This document shows positions 10,515 through 20,689 of a DNA stretch of 64,000 bases, piece by piece; the stretch's first letter is position 1, and each line of letters opens with the position of its first letter. The DNA is from Henricia sp. BOLD:AAB3569 (lineage: Eukaryota; Echinodermata; Asteroidea; Spinulosida; Echinasteridae), in assembly GCA_037783545.1 (NCBI GenBank), contig JBBELK010000162.1, positions 744,001-808,000 on the forward strand, given 5' to 3'. Both the position numbers and the translations under genes were made by a program. The notes beneath the pieces were generated by a model. The model was not told the DNA's origin and made no database searches. It saw nothing but the letters and a program-made list of their open reading frames with translations.

Positions 10515-11202
10515 ATCGACGTTCTCAATGCATTATGGGATTGGATGACAAAATTGCCCGGCCAAATGTGCATAAACCTATCAGTATGAGGCGGACACCA
10601 ACTCGGCAACTTTTTTACTCATTTTCACGAAAACCAAAAAGAGTTCAAGAATCAACCTCCCACCACTTTATCTTTGACACATATCAAACATTCTGACAAA
10701 CATGTCCCGAAACAGAAATGTCGCAAATGTAAGAAATCTTTGGGGATTCCCTTCGTATCGGTAGAGTCCGAGTACCACGCTCGCAGCTCGGTATGCGCTA
10801 GCGCTATGCAACACACGGCGCTGGACGGATCGATTTAAAAAAATTTATATTGGTGGGGGAGTCCGTACGTGTACACGGACTCGCAATGCAGCACACTGCC
10901 GATACGGCGTGTGTTGCATGCATAGCGCATACCGAGCCACGAGCGTGGTACTCGGACTCTACCGATACGAAGGGAATCCCCGATGATTTCTCGCATTTGC
11001 AACATTTCTGTTTCGGGACATGTTTGTCAGAATGTTTGATATGTGTCAAAGATAAAGTGGTGGGAGGTTGATTCTTGAACTCTTTTTGGTTTTCGTGAAA
11101 ATGAGTAAAAAAGTTGCCGAGTTGGTGTCCGCCTCATAAGTTTATGCACATTTGGCCGGGCAATTTTGTCATCCAATCCCATAATGCATTGAGAACGTCG
11201 AT
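10515..11202. mobile_element. Foldback element, 688 bp, with about 290-bp inverted arms
   Basis: The arms 10515-10805 and 10915-11202 are near-perfect reverse complements. They start at ATCGACGTTCTCAATGCATT and include AGAGTTCAAGAATCAACCTC. The outer 60 bp also occur alone at 9535-9592. No coding capacity. Confidence 0.85.
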
Positions 11203-11395
11203 TCAGATTGCGCACCGAAATTAAAACTGCGCTTGGGCATTTGCTTACGTCACGTGCTCTATGCCGCGTTAGACTGGTCCCCTGTCCTCATATTTATTTT
11301 CCCTTCGTCGTATGGTTTGAATGGTTTATTTATTATTTATTATTACTATTAGGCTATTATTTCTTTCTGGTATTCATACGGTTGTGGGTGAAAAA

Positions 11396-11575
11396 CGGAC
11401 CCTCCGGATCTTTTTTTAAAATGGCTATTTAACGAACATAAAGTGCCTAGTTTGACTTCTAAATACGCATACATACCTTTTACCGCCATGTACGGCTCTA
11501 ATTTTTCAATCAGATAAAGATCCGGCATGGGAAAAAAAACAATTTCTTTTTTCTTAGTGTCCTGCACGGACTTGT
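11396..11575. repeat. Half-copy of the GGACCCTCCGGATC hairpin, preceded by a SINE tail scrap
   Basis: It shares CCTAGTTTGACTTCTAAATA with 9118-9490. The 30 nt before it (about 11350-11380) match the 3' tail of the SINE family (ATTTCTTTCTGGTATTCATA). Confidence 0.55.
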
Positions 11576-12313
11576 CTGACGCGATAACGTGTGCTTTTCC
11601 TGTTTGATAATTAAGACGTACGTACAGGTACTAGACTTCACAGCGCTCGGCTTGAAATATGTTAACTAAGCCCTACGTCATAGGTATGCATGGCATAATG
11701 AGCAATGCTTGGAATGCGCTCGGAATTTCCCGAGCGGATTCAGGAAATGTCCCAAGACGATACTGCAGAGCACGGACGTAGACTGGTTCCCTGTCCTCAT
11801 AGTACAGTGTATGGCGCCCTCTCTTGGCGAATGTCGGTGAATGTTGGTTAGCGCGCGGCGGTCAGTGACAAATATCACGCAGTATCGTCTTGCACCAAGA
11901 CTACATGGTAGCCTGTCTTCATATTCAGTCGTTGTATGTGGAATATGTGGAGCTGGACCCAGTCTAACACGCCAACTTCGGAGAGCACGTGAAGTAAGCG
12001 AATGCCCAAGCGCAGTTTTAATTTCGGTGCGCAATCTGGTTCAGTACCTCCAGCTCAAAATCTGCTTGCACAAATTCAAAATTTGCGTGAGCATGATGAT
12101 TGTGCCCAACACAGCCATCTTTCCTTTTATCCTATTAAAATGAACGTAACCAAAGCGAGGCTTGCAGAAAAAAATAGTTTGGTCCCGTTTTGAAATTGTT
12201 CATTGTGTGCATCACAATGGCACAGGCGTTGCGCGATCAAGAGAGCACGCAGAGTGTACAGTGATTCTCAATGGTAGATGTACAGTAGCGCAGACACACT
12301 ACGTACCCGACAC

Positions 12314-12796
12314 TAGACCCAGTAACTGAGCTGTTGGCTCCGTTTTTAACGATTTTTGTTTTTTCTTTTCGCCTAACGACAATACAATGTACATACACGC
12401 TACATGCAGAATTTTAAATTTCCCGCACTTTTTCCAAACTATGCATTCCAGAAACTGCAGGGCTTGAATTTAACGGAGGCCACGGAGGCCATTGCCTCTG
12501 TTGCCCCTGCTCTTGGCCTTGGTGCCCTTTTGCAATCCTCCCATATACTTTTTCATTTTCCAATGGAAGTGCCCTTTTTAAACTCAAAGACGACTCCAAA
12601 AACAGAAATGGCAGTGCCCTGTCGGTGACGAATTTCAAGCCCTGAAACTGCCCCCCAAAAACAACCAAACAGACTTCCCACCTGGCTGAAAATGCACTTC
12701 CTGCATTCTAGACTTCCCAGAGATCATTCTAGTGCCTTCTAAGTTCTTCTGGTACTTACGATCACTGCTTGAGACGGTGTAAATGTAAAAAGTTGG
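12314..12796. repeat. Interspersed repeat interrupted by a hAT MITE
   Basis: It matches 5757-6056 from GACCCAGTAACTGAG to ATCACTGCTTGAGACGGTGT. The match is broken only at 12458-12644, where the MITE sits. Confidence 0.75.
12458..12644. mobile_element. hAT MITE, family 2 (CAGGGCTTGAA ends)
   Basis: The inverted ends CAGGGCTTGAATTT and AATTTCAAGCCCTG are the classic hAT CAGGG type. The flanks AGAAACTG/TGAAACTG match at 7 of 8. The related repeat at 5757-6056 shows the uninterrupted site (TTCCAGAAACTGCCCC), which proves insertion. Confidence 0.85.
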
Positions 12797-12871
12797 AGAA
12801 AACTACGGTAGCCGGTCCTCATATTCAGTTGTTGTATGCGGAATATGTGGAGTGGGAACCAGTCTAATCAA

Positions 12872-12934
12872 ATGTTTAGAACGCATGTTAACCGAACGCT
12901 CCCACACCGATCAAAACGAAAACGAGGCTGCGAC
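12872..12934 (+). CDS. Possible first coding exon of NIFK (uncertain)
   Basis: ATG opens 21 codons, rich in Arg and Lys, that end exactly at a GTAAGT donor in phase 0. The next certain NIFK exon also begins in phase 0. It starts right after a dispersed repeat, and the peptide does not resemble known NIFK N-termini. A rival candidate is 10290-10370. Treat as a guess. Confidence 0.2.
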
Positions 12935-13463
12935 GTAAGTTGTTGAGTGTGAATTGCAATATTCACATGGGTCATTTGGACCTGACCCTCACAGATTGAA
13001 ATGAAATTTGGTGTGCTGATTGGACTCCTTGAGAAACCCGAAATTTTTTTTTATGTCATTTGGTCAATTAATTTAAGATACGGGTCAACAAACTTTTGAC
13101 TAATTAGCATGACCTGCAATGTTTGGACAGCCGTATCTCAAAAAGTTAAGCACCTACAGAGATAAATTTTATATCATTTTAAAGCTCTTGAAATGGTCTT
13201 CATTTTATAAAAAGTTATGTCAATTTATAACCTTCGACCTTGATTTGCAAAAATGCGTATTTTTCAAAATGCGTGAGATTTCTGACACGTGTAAACTGAC
13301 TGGGGTGCTGAATCAAAAACGTGCTGTATATGACAGCGGCCATCTTGGGGATCGACCTAAAGTGACTCATCCTGTCCAAATGTTAACGTCAAAAAGTCAC
13401 TTCTTAAAGTAGTTTACTGGTATTTACAATCACGCCAATGTATAATTTGCTTTGTTCCATCAG

Positions 13464-13601
13464 ACTGAACAAGCGGACTCAGATGGAAGAGGAGTCGTGT
13501 ATCTCTCTCGCATACCACATGGATTCTATGAGCCTCAGATGAAGCATTTCTTTGAGCAGTTCGGTCATGTGACACAACTGAAACTGTGGCGGAGCAAAAA
13601 G
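13464..13601 (+). CDS. NIFK: NIFK exon coding for the first half of the RRM
   Basis: It contains 46 codons from [16 protein letters not shown] to LKLWRSKK. The acceptor is TTCCATCAG and the donor GTACTA (13602). RNP2 is inside. Both junctions are phase 0. Confidence 0.88.
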
Positions 13602-16600
13602 GTACTACATGTACTTCAACTCGACTATTTAATCCAAACATGTAATTTTGAGGGCTGGAGTTTTCCCACAGGACTACATGTACATGTATACAATAGGTAG
13701 ATTGCCAACATATTAGTGAGGTTTCGTTGTGCACGGTTAGTGATTACGACTACAATTAGCCAAACCTCAAAATCGTTACCTTTCGCTGTCCGTTTTTTAA
13801 TAAGGTGTAGAGACGTTGCTATCAGTAGGGGCGTTCGAGATGCTGACACCGGGTAACACCAACTTACACCGGAGCGTTCTTTTAGCCATCACGTGCTACA
13901 CGAGTCTGCCCCGGTGGCAGCCACCACTGCCCGAGCTCGCGGCTGGGTCTCTGGTGTAATGACGTCGTCTAGTAACCGCGAGTAGTAAAACATGGCGAAC
14001 AGTTTGGAATCGCGACGTGAGTACGAAGAAAAACACTTATTTATGACACAAAATAGGAGGGAATAGGGCCGTAAATACATTTTGCTGAATCAGTAGATCT
14101 CTGTGGGCATTGACGAAGTTTATTTCGGTACTTTAGGGCTACTATTTTTGCGTGGCGCCGGCTTCATTTTTCATCCTGAGTCAAATGATAACGGCGTTTA
14201 TAAAGCCTCACCTGGCAACAACCTTTGACCACGTGTTCCCAGAATTTAAAGCGAGACCCTGTGTCGTTCGTTTTGCATCTTCTGGGGGCTTTCCCCGGTG
14301 TAAACCCCCGTTACCCGGTGTAAGCGTCTCGAACGCCCCTAGTGTGAACAACAAAACTACACTTGGGATATTTGTGTAAACGCCACAAGTACGCACAAAT
14401 CAATGACGTAAAATTCACTAATAGTCGTTGTTTTGCCTAACCGTATGCAACTGAAACCTCCCTAATGTTACAAACCAGTCAGTTAGTCTTCTGCATATTT
14501 CGCATCAATAGCATCTGGTGTACTGACGTACGTCCTTTCACATGCGCATCCAGAGTCCACTTGACCAGACTAAATTTTTGCTTCTATGTGGTGTGAAATA
14601 CATGTACAGAATCAATACCGTGTTCACTGTAGGATATAATGGCGTAAAACAATCAGACTGTTGATTGCTAGGCAATGACATGCACCACGTAGCAACAACA
14701 GCATAGTATGTGACTTTCTAAAATTTGAAAGTGAAGAATTTACGGCGCCAGCCATTATGCAAACGTTGGAATGCAAAAGGCTATTTGTTTCACCACCCCT
14801 GCCTTTCAAGCTGCCCCACACAAGATGTAGGGATTGTCACTTTTTAAGTGACAAATCCCCTACCTCTGGGGAAAAAGTTAAGAGACAATCTCCAAAACTT
14901 TGGGTTAGGCACTCCAACTTCATGGTTCATTTACACGTAAAATTGTCTTTGCTGTTGTACAATGTACATGTAATTGTCTTGAAAAGTGGTACATGTACTT
15001 GACCAGCTACATTCATTATTATTTTGACTGTTTCTCCCATGTTTAGAGTGGAAAACCTAAAGGCTTTGCCTACGTCGAGTTCGAATATGAGGATGTGGCC
15101 AAGATTGTTTCACAAACCATGGATAACTACCTCATGTACCGGAAACTGCTCAAATGTAAGTTGTAATTCATAGAGGAAATTTTGTTTACTACATATTGTG
15201 CCGACCGGTACATGTACATGTACATGCACGTGTCTTTCCACGGTAAAGGGGGCATTTTGGCAACACAGACCATATTTTCCAGAAAATACCTCTGTCTGGT
15301 CTCAAAATAAAAGAAATATGTTTCAGTTGTTCTGAAGAGATAACTTAGGCTCAAAAAAAGTTACGAATAGTGTGACAACATGCCTTTCTAAAAACCCTGT
15401 GTACTAATTTCCAATATACGATCGTAACCGGGACGGCCTAAAATGTAGTGTCCTATCTGGTTACGAGCGTATATTGGAAATTTGTACACAGGGTTTTTAT
15501 AAAGTCATGTTGTCACACTATTTGTAACCCTTTTTGGGCCTAAATTATCTCTTCATAACAACTTAAACTTATTTCTTTTATTTTGAGACCAGACAAAGGT
15601 ATTTCCTCTAAAATATGTTCTGTGTTGCCAAAATGCCCCCTTTACTGTGGAAAGACCCACATGTACTTTGGGCAAAGCGGTATATGGGCGAAGTGGTTGA
15701 GGGTAAATTGACCGACACAGCTGCATGTGAATTCCGGCATGCAATACACTTGAATCGATCATTAAAGGAAAGTACAACACTTGCAAAGGGTTGCCTAACT
15801 CTGTACGCTTCATGTAAGTCGCCATCTTTTGCAGTTCGGCGCTCGGACTTGGGAGGGCATGAGTCAGGACACAACAGATTTTTCATACTTCACGGCGTAG
15901 GGGAGTCGGGAAACCAGGCATCAATCTTGACGTCATCCATGCAATCGTTGCATGGTTGACGTCATCATCCCTTTCAAAATTTTAAATATGGCAGAGCACA
16001 TAGTTGCATTAGTTGCAGAGTTTTTCATCAAAATTAATTGGGTTACCGACGTTGAAAACAAGAAATTTTCTGATTCTCATGAAGGTTTATGCACCAGGCA
16101 ATACATGTACATCGGTAATATTTGATTAAATTCGTTGATAACTTCAAACAGGTGTTGTCCCCTCTATAGTTCAGCTCCGACATTTTGGCCGTTTTCAAAA
16201 CCACCGTCATCGTCTGTGGCTCCGGCCTGGTGTATCCCAGCAATATTAATGGATTAGGAAACATCTTGGGCCAATGCTAATTTAAACGTTCACCCCTATT
16301 GAGCATATTTTTTAACACCAAGAGAATCCACAAAGGTAAACTACAGACAAAGGAAGACATCAAATTCAAAATCCCGAGCCTGACCGTAATGCCCGAGCGT
16401 TTCGAAAACGGCCTATGTGGAACAGATTTTGCGCGTGTATCCACACGTGCAGAGGTATCACGTGCATAGCTACGCCCTAGTTACTGCTATTTGCATATAA
16501 ATTGCCTGCCGACCCGTTACTTTTCATTGGGAAAATACTCCAAAATCATAAAGTGGATGGATCTAAAAAGGTAGGAGGATTGTATCTTTTTTCATAGACT

Positions 16601-19600
16601 ATCAACTGGTTCAAATAAATCGTGACTTTTGGCGAGGCCCGGTCTTCGAACAGTACCAACTCTGATTCCCCCCTTTAAAAGTTTTCCAATCATGCACTCT
16701 GTCTTTAAATCGATGCCCGTTAAACAAGTGTGATTTATCAAGGCTTCACTGTATTTTCCAGGTAAATTCATCCCGAAAGCAGAGCTGAAACCCAATGCTT
16801 TCAGCAACGCACACCGGAAGTTCATTCCGCCGTACCACCGAGACGCCTCGGCCAGACGGCACAACAAGCTCCTGACAGCCAGCAGGGATCACATCCTTGA
16901 AAATCAGAGGAAACTTGTGCTGAAGGAAAAGAAACGAAGGAAGAAAATGGAAGCACTGGGAATAGAATGCAATCTGCCTGGCTATGTAAGGCTTCCAAAA
17001 TCATTTGCTCCTTTGATTTTGAAGGAATCGGGGCCCATTTAATGCTGTTGTTTAAAAGCCCTATAAATGATCTGTTTTTGAGCTATTCTTAGAACAAAAC
17101 CAGTATAAATCAAAAGAAGGACGTTTCAGCTCTGTCAAATGTACCACGTTTTCCAAAAAAAAAAACCCATGTGCGTTTGCCGGTCTTGACGAGGAGTTTC
17201 AAAATGATTGTTCGTGGCTTATTTTAAATTCGTCTCTTCATTCTCATTTGGTCACATACGTACATGTATAATGTATGTATGCACTCTGTGGCTCATGTCA
17301 TACTGGTTGTCTGCGCGATCAAAACAGTGAACATGCACAGTGTATCCTACCTACGGAAAGTGTGCGAAGCCTGAATCGTGCAGGGTGTACACAGTGCCAA
17401 TTTTGGACCAGCCGGATTCAAGCCAACTAAGTAATCTCAATCCTATGAGGGCGGGCTTCTAAGTAACATTTCATTGGATAGTTGCTACCGATTCAACATT
17501 TACTTTGAGGAAGGTTTACCTAGTCAGCTCGTTCATTTACATTTTGGGTCAGTGCAAATGATACAGTGCGCAGTGTTTCCCCCAGAAGCACAGTGGTAAA
17601 ATATATTCAAGATGACATACGTTGTTTGTTCAGTTTCCCCAGGCAATAGAGCCTTTGCACGGCGGCCATGACAGGGGGCAGTCACATTGTCACCGTGTGT
17701 CATGCATGAGTAGGTGCTTTGTGGTTCCATTGTCACATCATTTAAAAAAGAAAACCTGCCCCCTGTCATGGCCGCCGGTGCAGAAGCTCTATACTGTGAT
17801 ACTGCCATTATACAAACATTGGATTTCTGGACAGTTTCCACTTCGTTTATTGTACATTTATCAGTTTCATTGCCTTTTTGTATCAATTTTAATGTCTGAG
17901 AGCTAAGAAAGCAATATTCTCTTAGAATATTGTTGGAATCTCTGAATGTTAAAGGGTAGTGGCTGATTGCTAAAGAGTAGTTGCTATTTGTGAAAGGGTA
18001 CATGTAGTGGCACCACTACTCTTGGACCCCATTCTCACTAGAGAAATCGCTTCGTTCGACGAAGATTATTTAATCATCGTTAGTTAATGAAGCGTGCATC
18101 CATATATCACTTAATGAAGATCGAACGAAGAGCGACCGCTAACGAAGGTCGAATGAAGCCAGGGGAGGTCGTACATGTGCGTCACGCATCAACCGCTGAG
18201 CTTCAAGCGTCTAGACGCGCTGTGTGGTTTTCCAGCGGCGCGTCAAAACAACTCTTGCTTGGCACTCGACGCACAATGCGCTTGTGCAACAGGCCCGCCA
18301 AATCGCTTCGTCGAACGAAGGGAGCCGCTTACATTACAAATTTGCTTCGTCAAATGAAGCGATTTCTTCGTCGAATGAAGCGATTCTAATCATCGTCGAA
18401 CGAAGCGATTTTAATCATCGTCGAACGAAGCGATTTCTCTAGTGAGAACAGGGTCTTAGTCTACAACGCTTTGGGGGGAACCCTATGTGGGTCTTTAAAG
18501 GTTTGGTGAAATTAAAATTTACACCTAACCAACTTTGTAAATAAATCAAAACGTCATTCGTTTTTTTTTTCAAATTAAACATGGTCAAGTGAGCCACATT
18601 GCTCTATACACGAACCTTCATCCGAAAAACAGTTTGTGAATAATGAATTCAGCTACATATAGTACGCAGCCACTTAGTGTAAATTCGAATGGAGGGCACT
18701 GTAACAGTACACATACCTACATTTTGTAAAGTAATAAATATGATGCTGCAAAGCGCTGTGATTTATCAAAATCAGAATACAAAATATTGACAGTGCTCAC
18801 TGTTGATGAAGATACCAAGCTTTAGTGCAAAGTACCTTCTTCATAAGCCATCAAAGCCTCGAAGAAGTGGTTAGCACCGAAAGCTTGGTATTTTCAACAA
18901 GGTGAGCACTGTCAATATTTTGTATTCTGATTTTTACACGTAACGGTACATAAAAGATATTTCCTTGAAAATTTGAAAACATTTTGGAACAATCTCTAGG
19001 TTGATGAATGGGAGGACATCCAGCAGGCTCATGCTATCATCTCAGAGAAGGAGCGACTGGAAGCCATGAGGCTGAAAGAAACCGAGATGAAGAAACATCA
19101 GGCCGTGAAACGAGCCAAGGATAAAGTCAAGGCACGCTCTAAGAAGCGAAGGATTGCACAGAAGCTTCGCATTAAGGCAGAGAAACAGCAGGTCAAGGTC
19201 ACTGCTTCAGCATCCACATCCGAAGACAAAGAAGAGGATGAATCATCGGCAGAGATGGAAACGAGCAAAAGGATCACTCGAATGTCATTAAGAAGTCAGG
19301 GCAAACCAAGAAAGTCTCTGGAAGTTGGCGTATTGGAGAGGACCCCATCTAAGACCTTGGCTGTCACTACAAAGAGCTCCATAAAGAAAGAAGTTTCATC
19401 CTCCAAACTTACTCCAAAAACTTCTGTTCTCGACAAAAGGCAGCCTTTAAAGATATCAGAGGGAACCCCGCCACCACCTCCTGCAAATCGCAAAGCCAAG
19501 ACGCCCAAAAGGGAGCCTGCGAGTGATGATTTTGAAATGAGCGCCGATTTTGAAACGAGTGACTCCACTGAAAAGGAACCAAAAATTCAAAAATTTAGTG

Positions 19601-19704
19601 GAATCACTTGTACTGAATCCGAGAAGAAACGGGACGGTCGTCTAAAACTTGACACAAAGCACCCCAAGATCAAAATCCATGGTGATCAACTTCTCATGTT
19701 CTGA
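13464..19704 (+). CDS. NIFK: NIFK, nucleolar protein interacting with the FHA domain of Ki-67 (N-terminal exon not placed)
   Basis: The exons are 13464-13601, 15047-15155, 16762-16985 and 19000-19704, with GT/AG junctions agreeing in phase, giving 391 residues so far. They carry one RRM with RNP2 VVYLSRIP (residues 11-18 of this model) and RNP1 KGFAYVEF (51-58). [14 protein letters not shown] then follows, closely matching human NIFK DVAKIVAETMNNYL. After the RRM come a basic [15 protein letters not shown] helix and a Lys/Ser-rich tail that is longer than the human one (human total 293). NIFK works in pre-rRNA processing in the nucleolus and coats mitotic chromosomes through Ki-67. [12 protein letters not shown] segment resembles the human Thr-Pro FHA-docking region (TPTFLERRKS). 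The ATG is missing from the model. Confidence 0.88.
13828..14339. mobile_element. TA-flanked MITE carrying a first-exon-like segment (NIFK intron)
   Basis: The 13-bp ends GGGGCGTTCGAGA and TCTCGAACGCCCC are perfect and flanked by TA (13826-13827, 14340-14341). Repeats of TTACACCGG/CCGGTGTAA sit just inside each end. In the interior, ATGGCGAACAGTTTGGAATC (13992) runs into a GTGAGT donor at 14017. No transposase. Confidence 0.75.
15047..15155 (+). CDS. NIFK: NIFK exon coding for the second half of the RRM
   Basis: It contains 36 codons from [19 protein letters not shown] to YRKLLK plus one base of Cys. The acceptor is CATGTTTAG and the donor GTAAGT. It holds the canonical RNP1 octamer KGFAYVEF. 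Confidence 0.9.
15228..15664. mobile_element. Long hairpin MITE, about 437 bp (NIFK intron)
   Basis: Both arms are about 190 bp, from GTGTCTTTCCACGGTAAAG to CGATCGTAACC and back. A 50-bp piece of the arm end occurs at 23145-23196. Similar cores (ACCCTGTGTAC, CAACATGCCTTTCTA) recur in hairpins at 40802-41212 and 51560-51900. Confidence 0.8.
16762..16985 (+). CDS. NIFK: NIFK exon after the RRM (basic helical region)
   Basis: It completes the Cys codon, then codes 74 residues from [13 protein letters not shown] to [11 protein letters not shown]. The acceptor is TTTTCCAG and the donor GTAAGG. It corresponds to human CHFMPPEKVHKELF through KKGIDYDFPS. Confidence 0.88.
17655..17790. repeat. Hairpin repeat (NIFK last intron)
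   Basis: GCACGGCGGCCATGACAGGG at the left is matched by CCCTGTCATGGCCGCCGGTG at the right, with TGCCCCC and GGGGGCA adjoining. The loop is about 75 nt. Confidence 0.7.
18025..18455. mobile_element. Motif-array MITE C (TCGTCGAACGAAGCGATT array)
   Basis: The terminal repeats GACCCCATTCTCACTAGAG and CTCTAGTGAGAACAGGGTC enclose copies of TTCGTTCGACGA at the left and TCGTCGAACGAAGCGATT at the right, in opposite orientation. About 180 bp of unrelated sequence lies in the centre. The flanks TTG/TTA could be a 3-bp target duplication. Confidence 0.7.
18765..18945. repeat. Hairpin repeat (NIFK last intron)
   Basis: ATCAGAATACAAAATATTGA (18770) is answered by TCAATATTTTGTATTCTGAT (18913-18932), with CAGTGCTCAC and GTGAGCACTG next to them. 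The arms are about 60 nt. Confidence 0.75.
19000..19704 (+). CDS. NIFK: NIFK last exon (Lys/Ser-rich tail, stop TGA)
   Basis: The acceptor CAATCTCTAG is followed in phase 0 by [20 protein letters not shown], and the frame stays open to TGA at 19702-19704 (234 residues). A long basic helix ([15 protein letters not shown]) is followed by acidic and proline patches. [11 protein letters not shown] at about 19406-19438 is the candidate FHA-docking motif. Confidence 0.88.
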   Translation, partial: VDEWEDIQQAHAIISEKERLEAMRLKETEMKKHQAVKRAKDKVKARSKKRRIAQKLRIKAEKQQVKVTASASTSEDKEEDESSAEMETSKRITRMSLRSQGKPRKSLEVGVLERTPSKTLAVTTKSSIKKEVSSSKLTPKTSVLDKRQPLKISEGTPPPPPANRKAKTPKREPASDDFEMSADFETSDSTEKEPKIQKFSGITCTESEKKRDGRLKLDTKHPKIKIHGDQLLMF

Positions 19705-19762
19705 CCTCAAATTTTTTGTTGGATATGACGAGTTGTTGTCTAGTAGAGAACAAAACTCAGTC

Positions 19763-19930
19763 TTACGCCAATAGAATAGCTGCCATCTTGTGGATCAACT
19801 TTTGACATTTAAATTGGTCAACAATATAAACACCAAATGTGCAACCGTGCATACATGTATCCTCACTGAACAAGGAAACTGCCCTATACAAAATGGCAGC
19901 TATTCGATACGGTCTGCGTGTTTGTTTGTT
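19763..19930. repeat. MITE-like repeat with AATAGCTGCCAT ends
   Basis: AGAATAGCTGCCATCTTG faces ATGGCAGCTATTCGATAC. An inverted relative lies at about 46055-46190 (GGTAGCTGTTCGATACGGTC). 19931-20690 otherwise shows only the tRNA-like scrap at 20095-20175. Confidence 0.5.
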
Positions 19931-20094
19931 TTTACACCGTAGCCTGTGGTACACCCCAATTTTTAACCCGAATAGAGTCTACTAATTTTCAATGACTGAA
20001 CAGACTGATACATGTACTTCTCAAGTGACAATCTTGGAAATGGTCAGAACTCTTACTCTCACTATTAGAGAAATAGAAGACCGAGAAATTTCAA

Positions 20095-20175
20095 AAAAAT
20101 CCCACACAACACTGAGATTCGAACCAGGGACCTTATGATTGCAAGTCGAGCTCTCTCCTAACCAGACCACAAACT
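20095..20175 (-). repeat. tRNA-like SINE head fragment
   Basis: On the minus strand, an A-box-like GTGGTCTGGTTAGGAGAG lies about 35 nt before a B-box GGTTCGAATCTC. No acceptor stem can be closed, so this is a SINE head or tRNA relic, not a tRNA gene. Confidence 0.5.
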
Positions 20176-20689
20176 CTAAATTCCTTAAAAATAACCAACT
20201 CTAACTATGATATAGTCTCTTCTCAAGACGCTAAAGGTACAAAACCCCATATTTTCCACGTGCTACGGTGTAAAATTAAATAACGCACCCTGTCTATAGG
20301 GCTTTGCATATTCAGCTACATGTAATTTACCTTTTGAATATTTTAATTAAATGTTCAATCAAACATCTAACATTCGTTTAGCTTGGTTCAAATCTCTAAA
20401 TCAAACGGTAGTGTACGTACTTCACACATAAAGAAGTAATTAAACTTTTAAAATAATTATAGAAAGGAATTGATTCTTCTCCAACATAGGCCTACATGTT
20501 TTGGCAAAATTTTGTTGCTGTAACAAGATGCATATTACAAAGAATATTAATTTTCTCAGTGTATTTTCCATGAATTGTGTTTGCGAATACAGTAAACGCA
20601 CGTTACAATGCCTCCGATATACATGTATCATTTCAATATTAAAAAAATTGTACAACCCTATATGCTCTACATGTACATGTTGTTTTTTT

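Noticed and set aside
12002-12193. Open frame starting MPKRSFNFGAQSGSVPPAQN as a NIFK N-terminal exon
   Set aside because: No resemblance to NIFK, it overlaps the repeat-rich interval, and no donor in phase 0 fits exon 13464.
20095-20175. A possible tRNA gene on the minus strand
   Set aside because: B-box is good but the cloverleaf does not fold; better explained as a SINE head.
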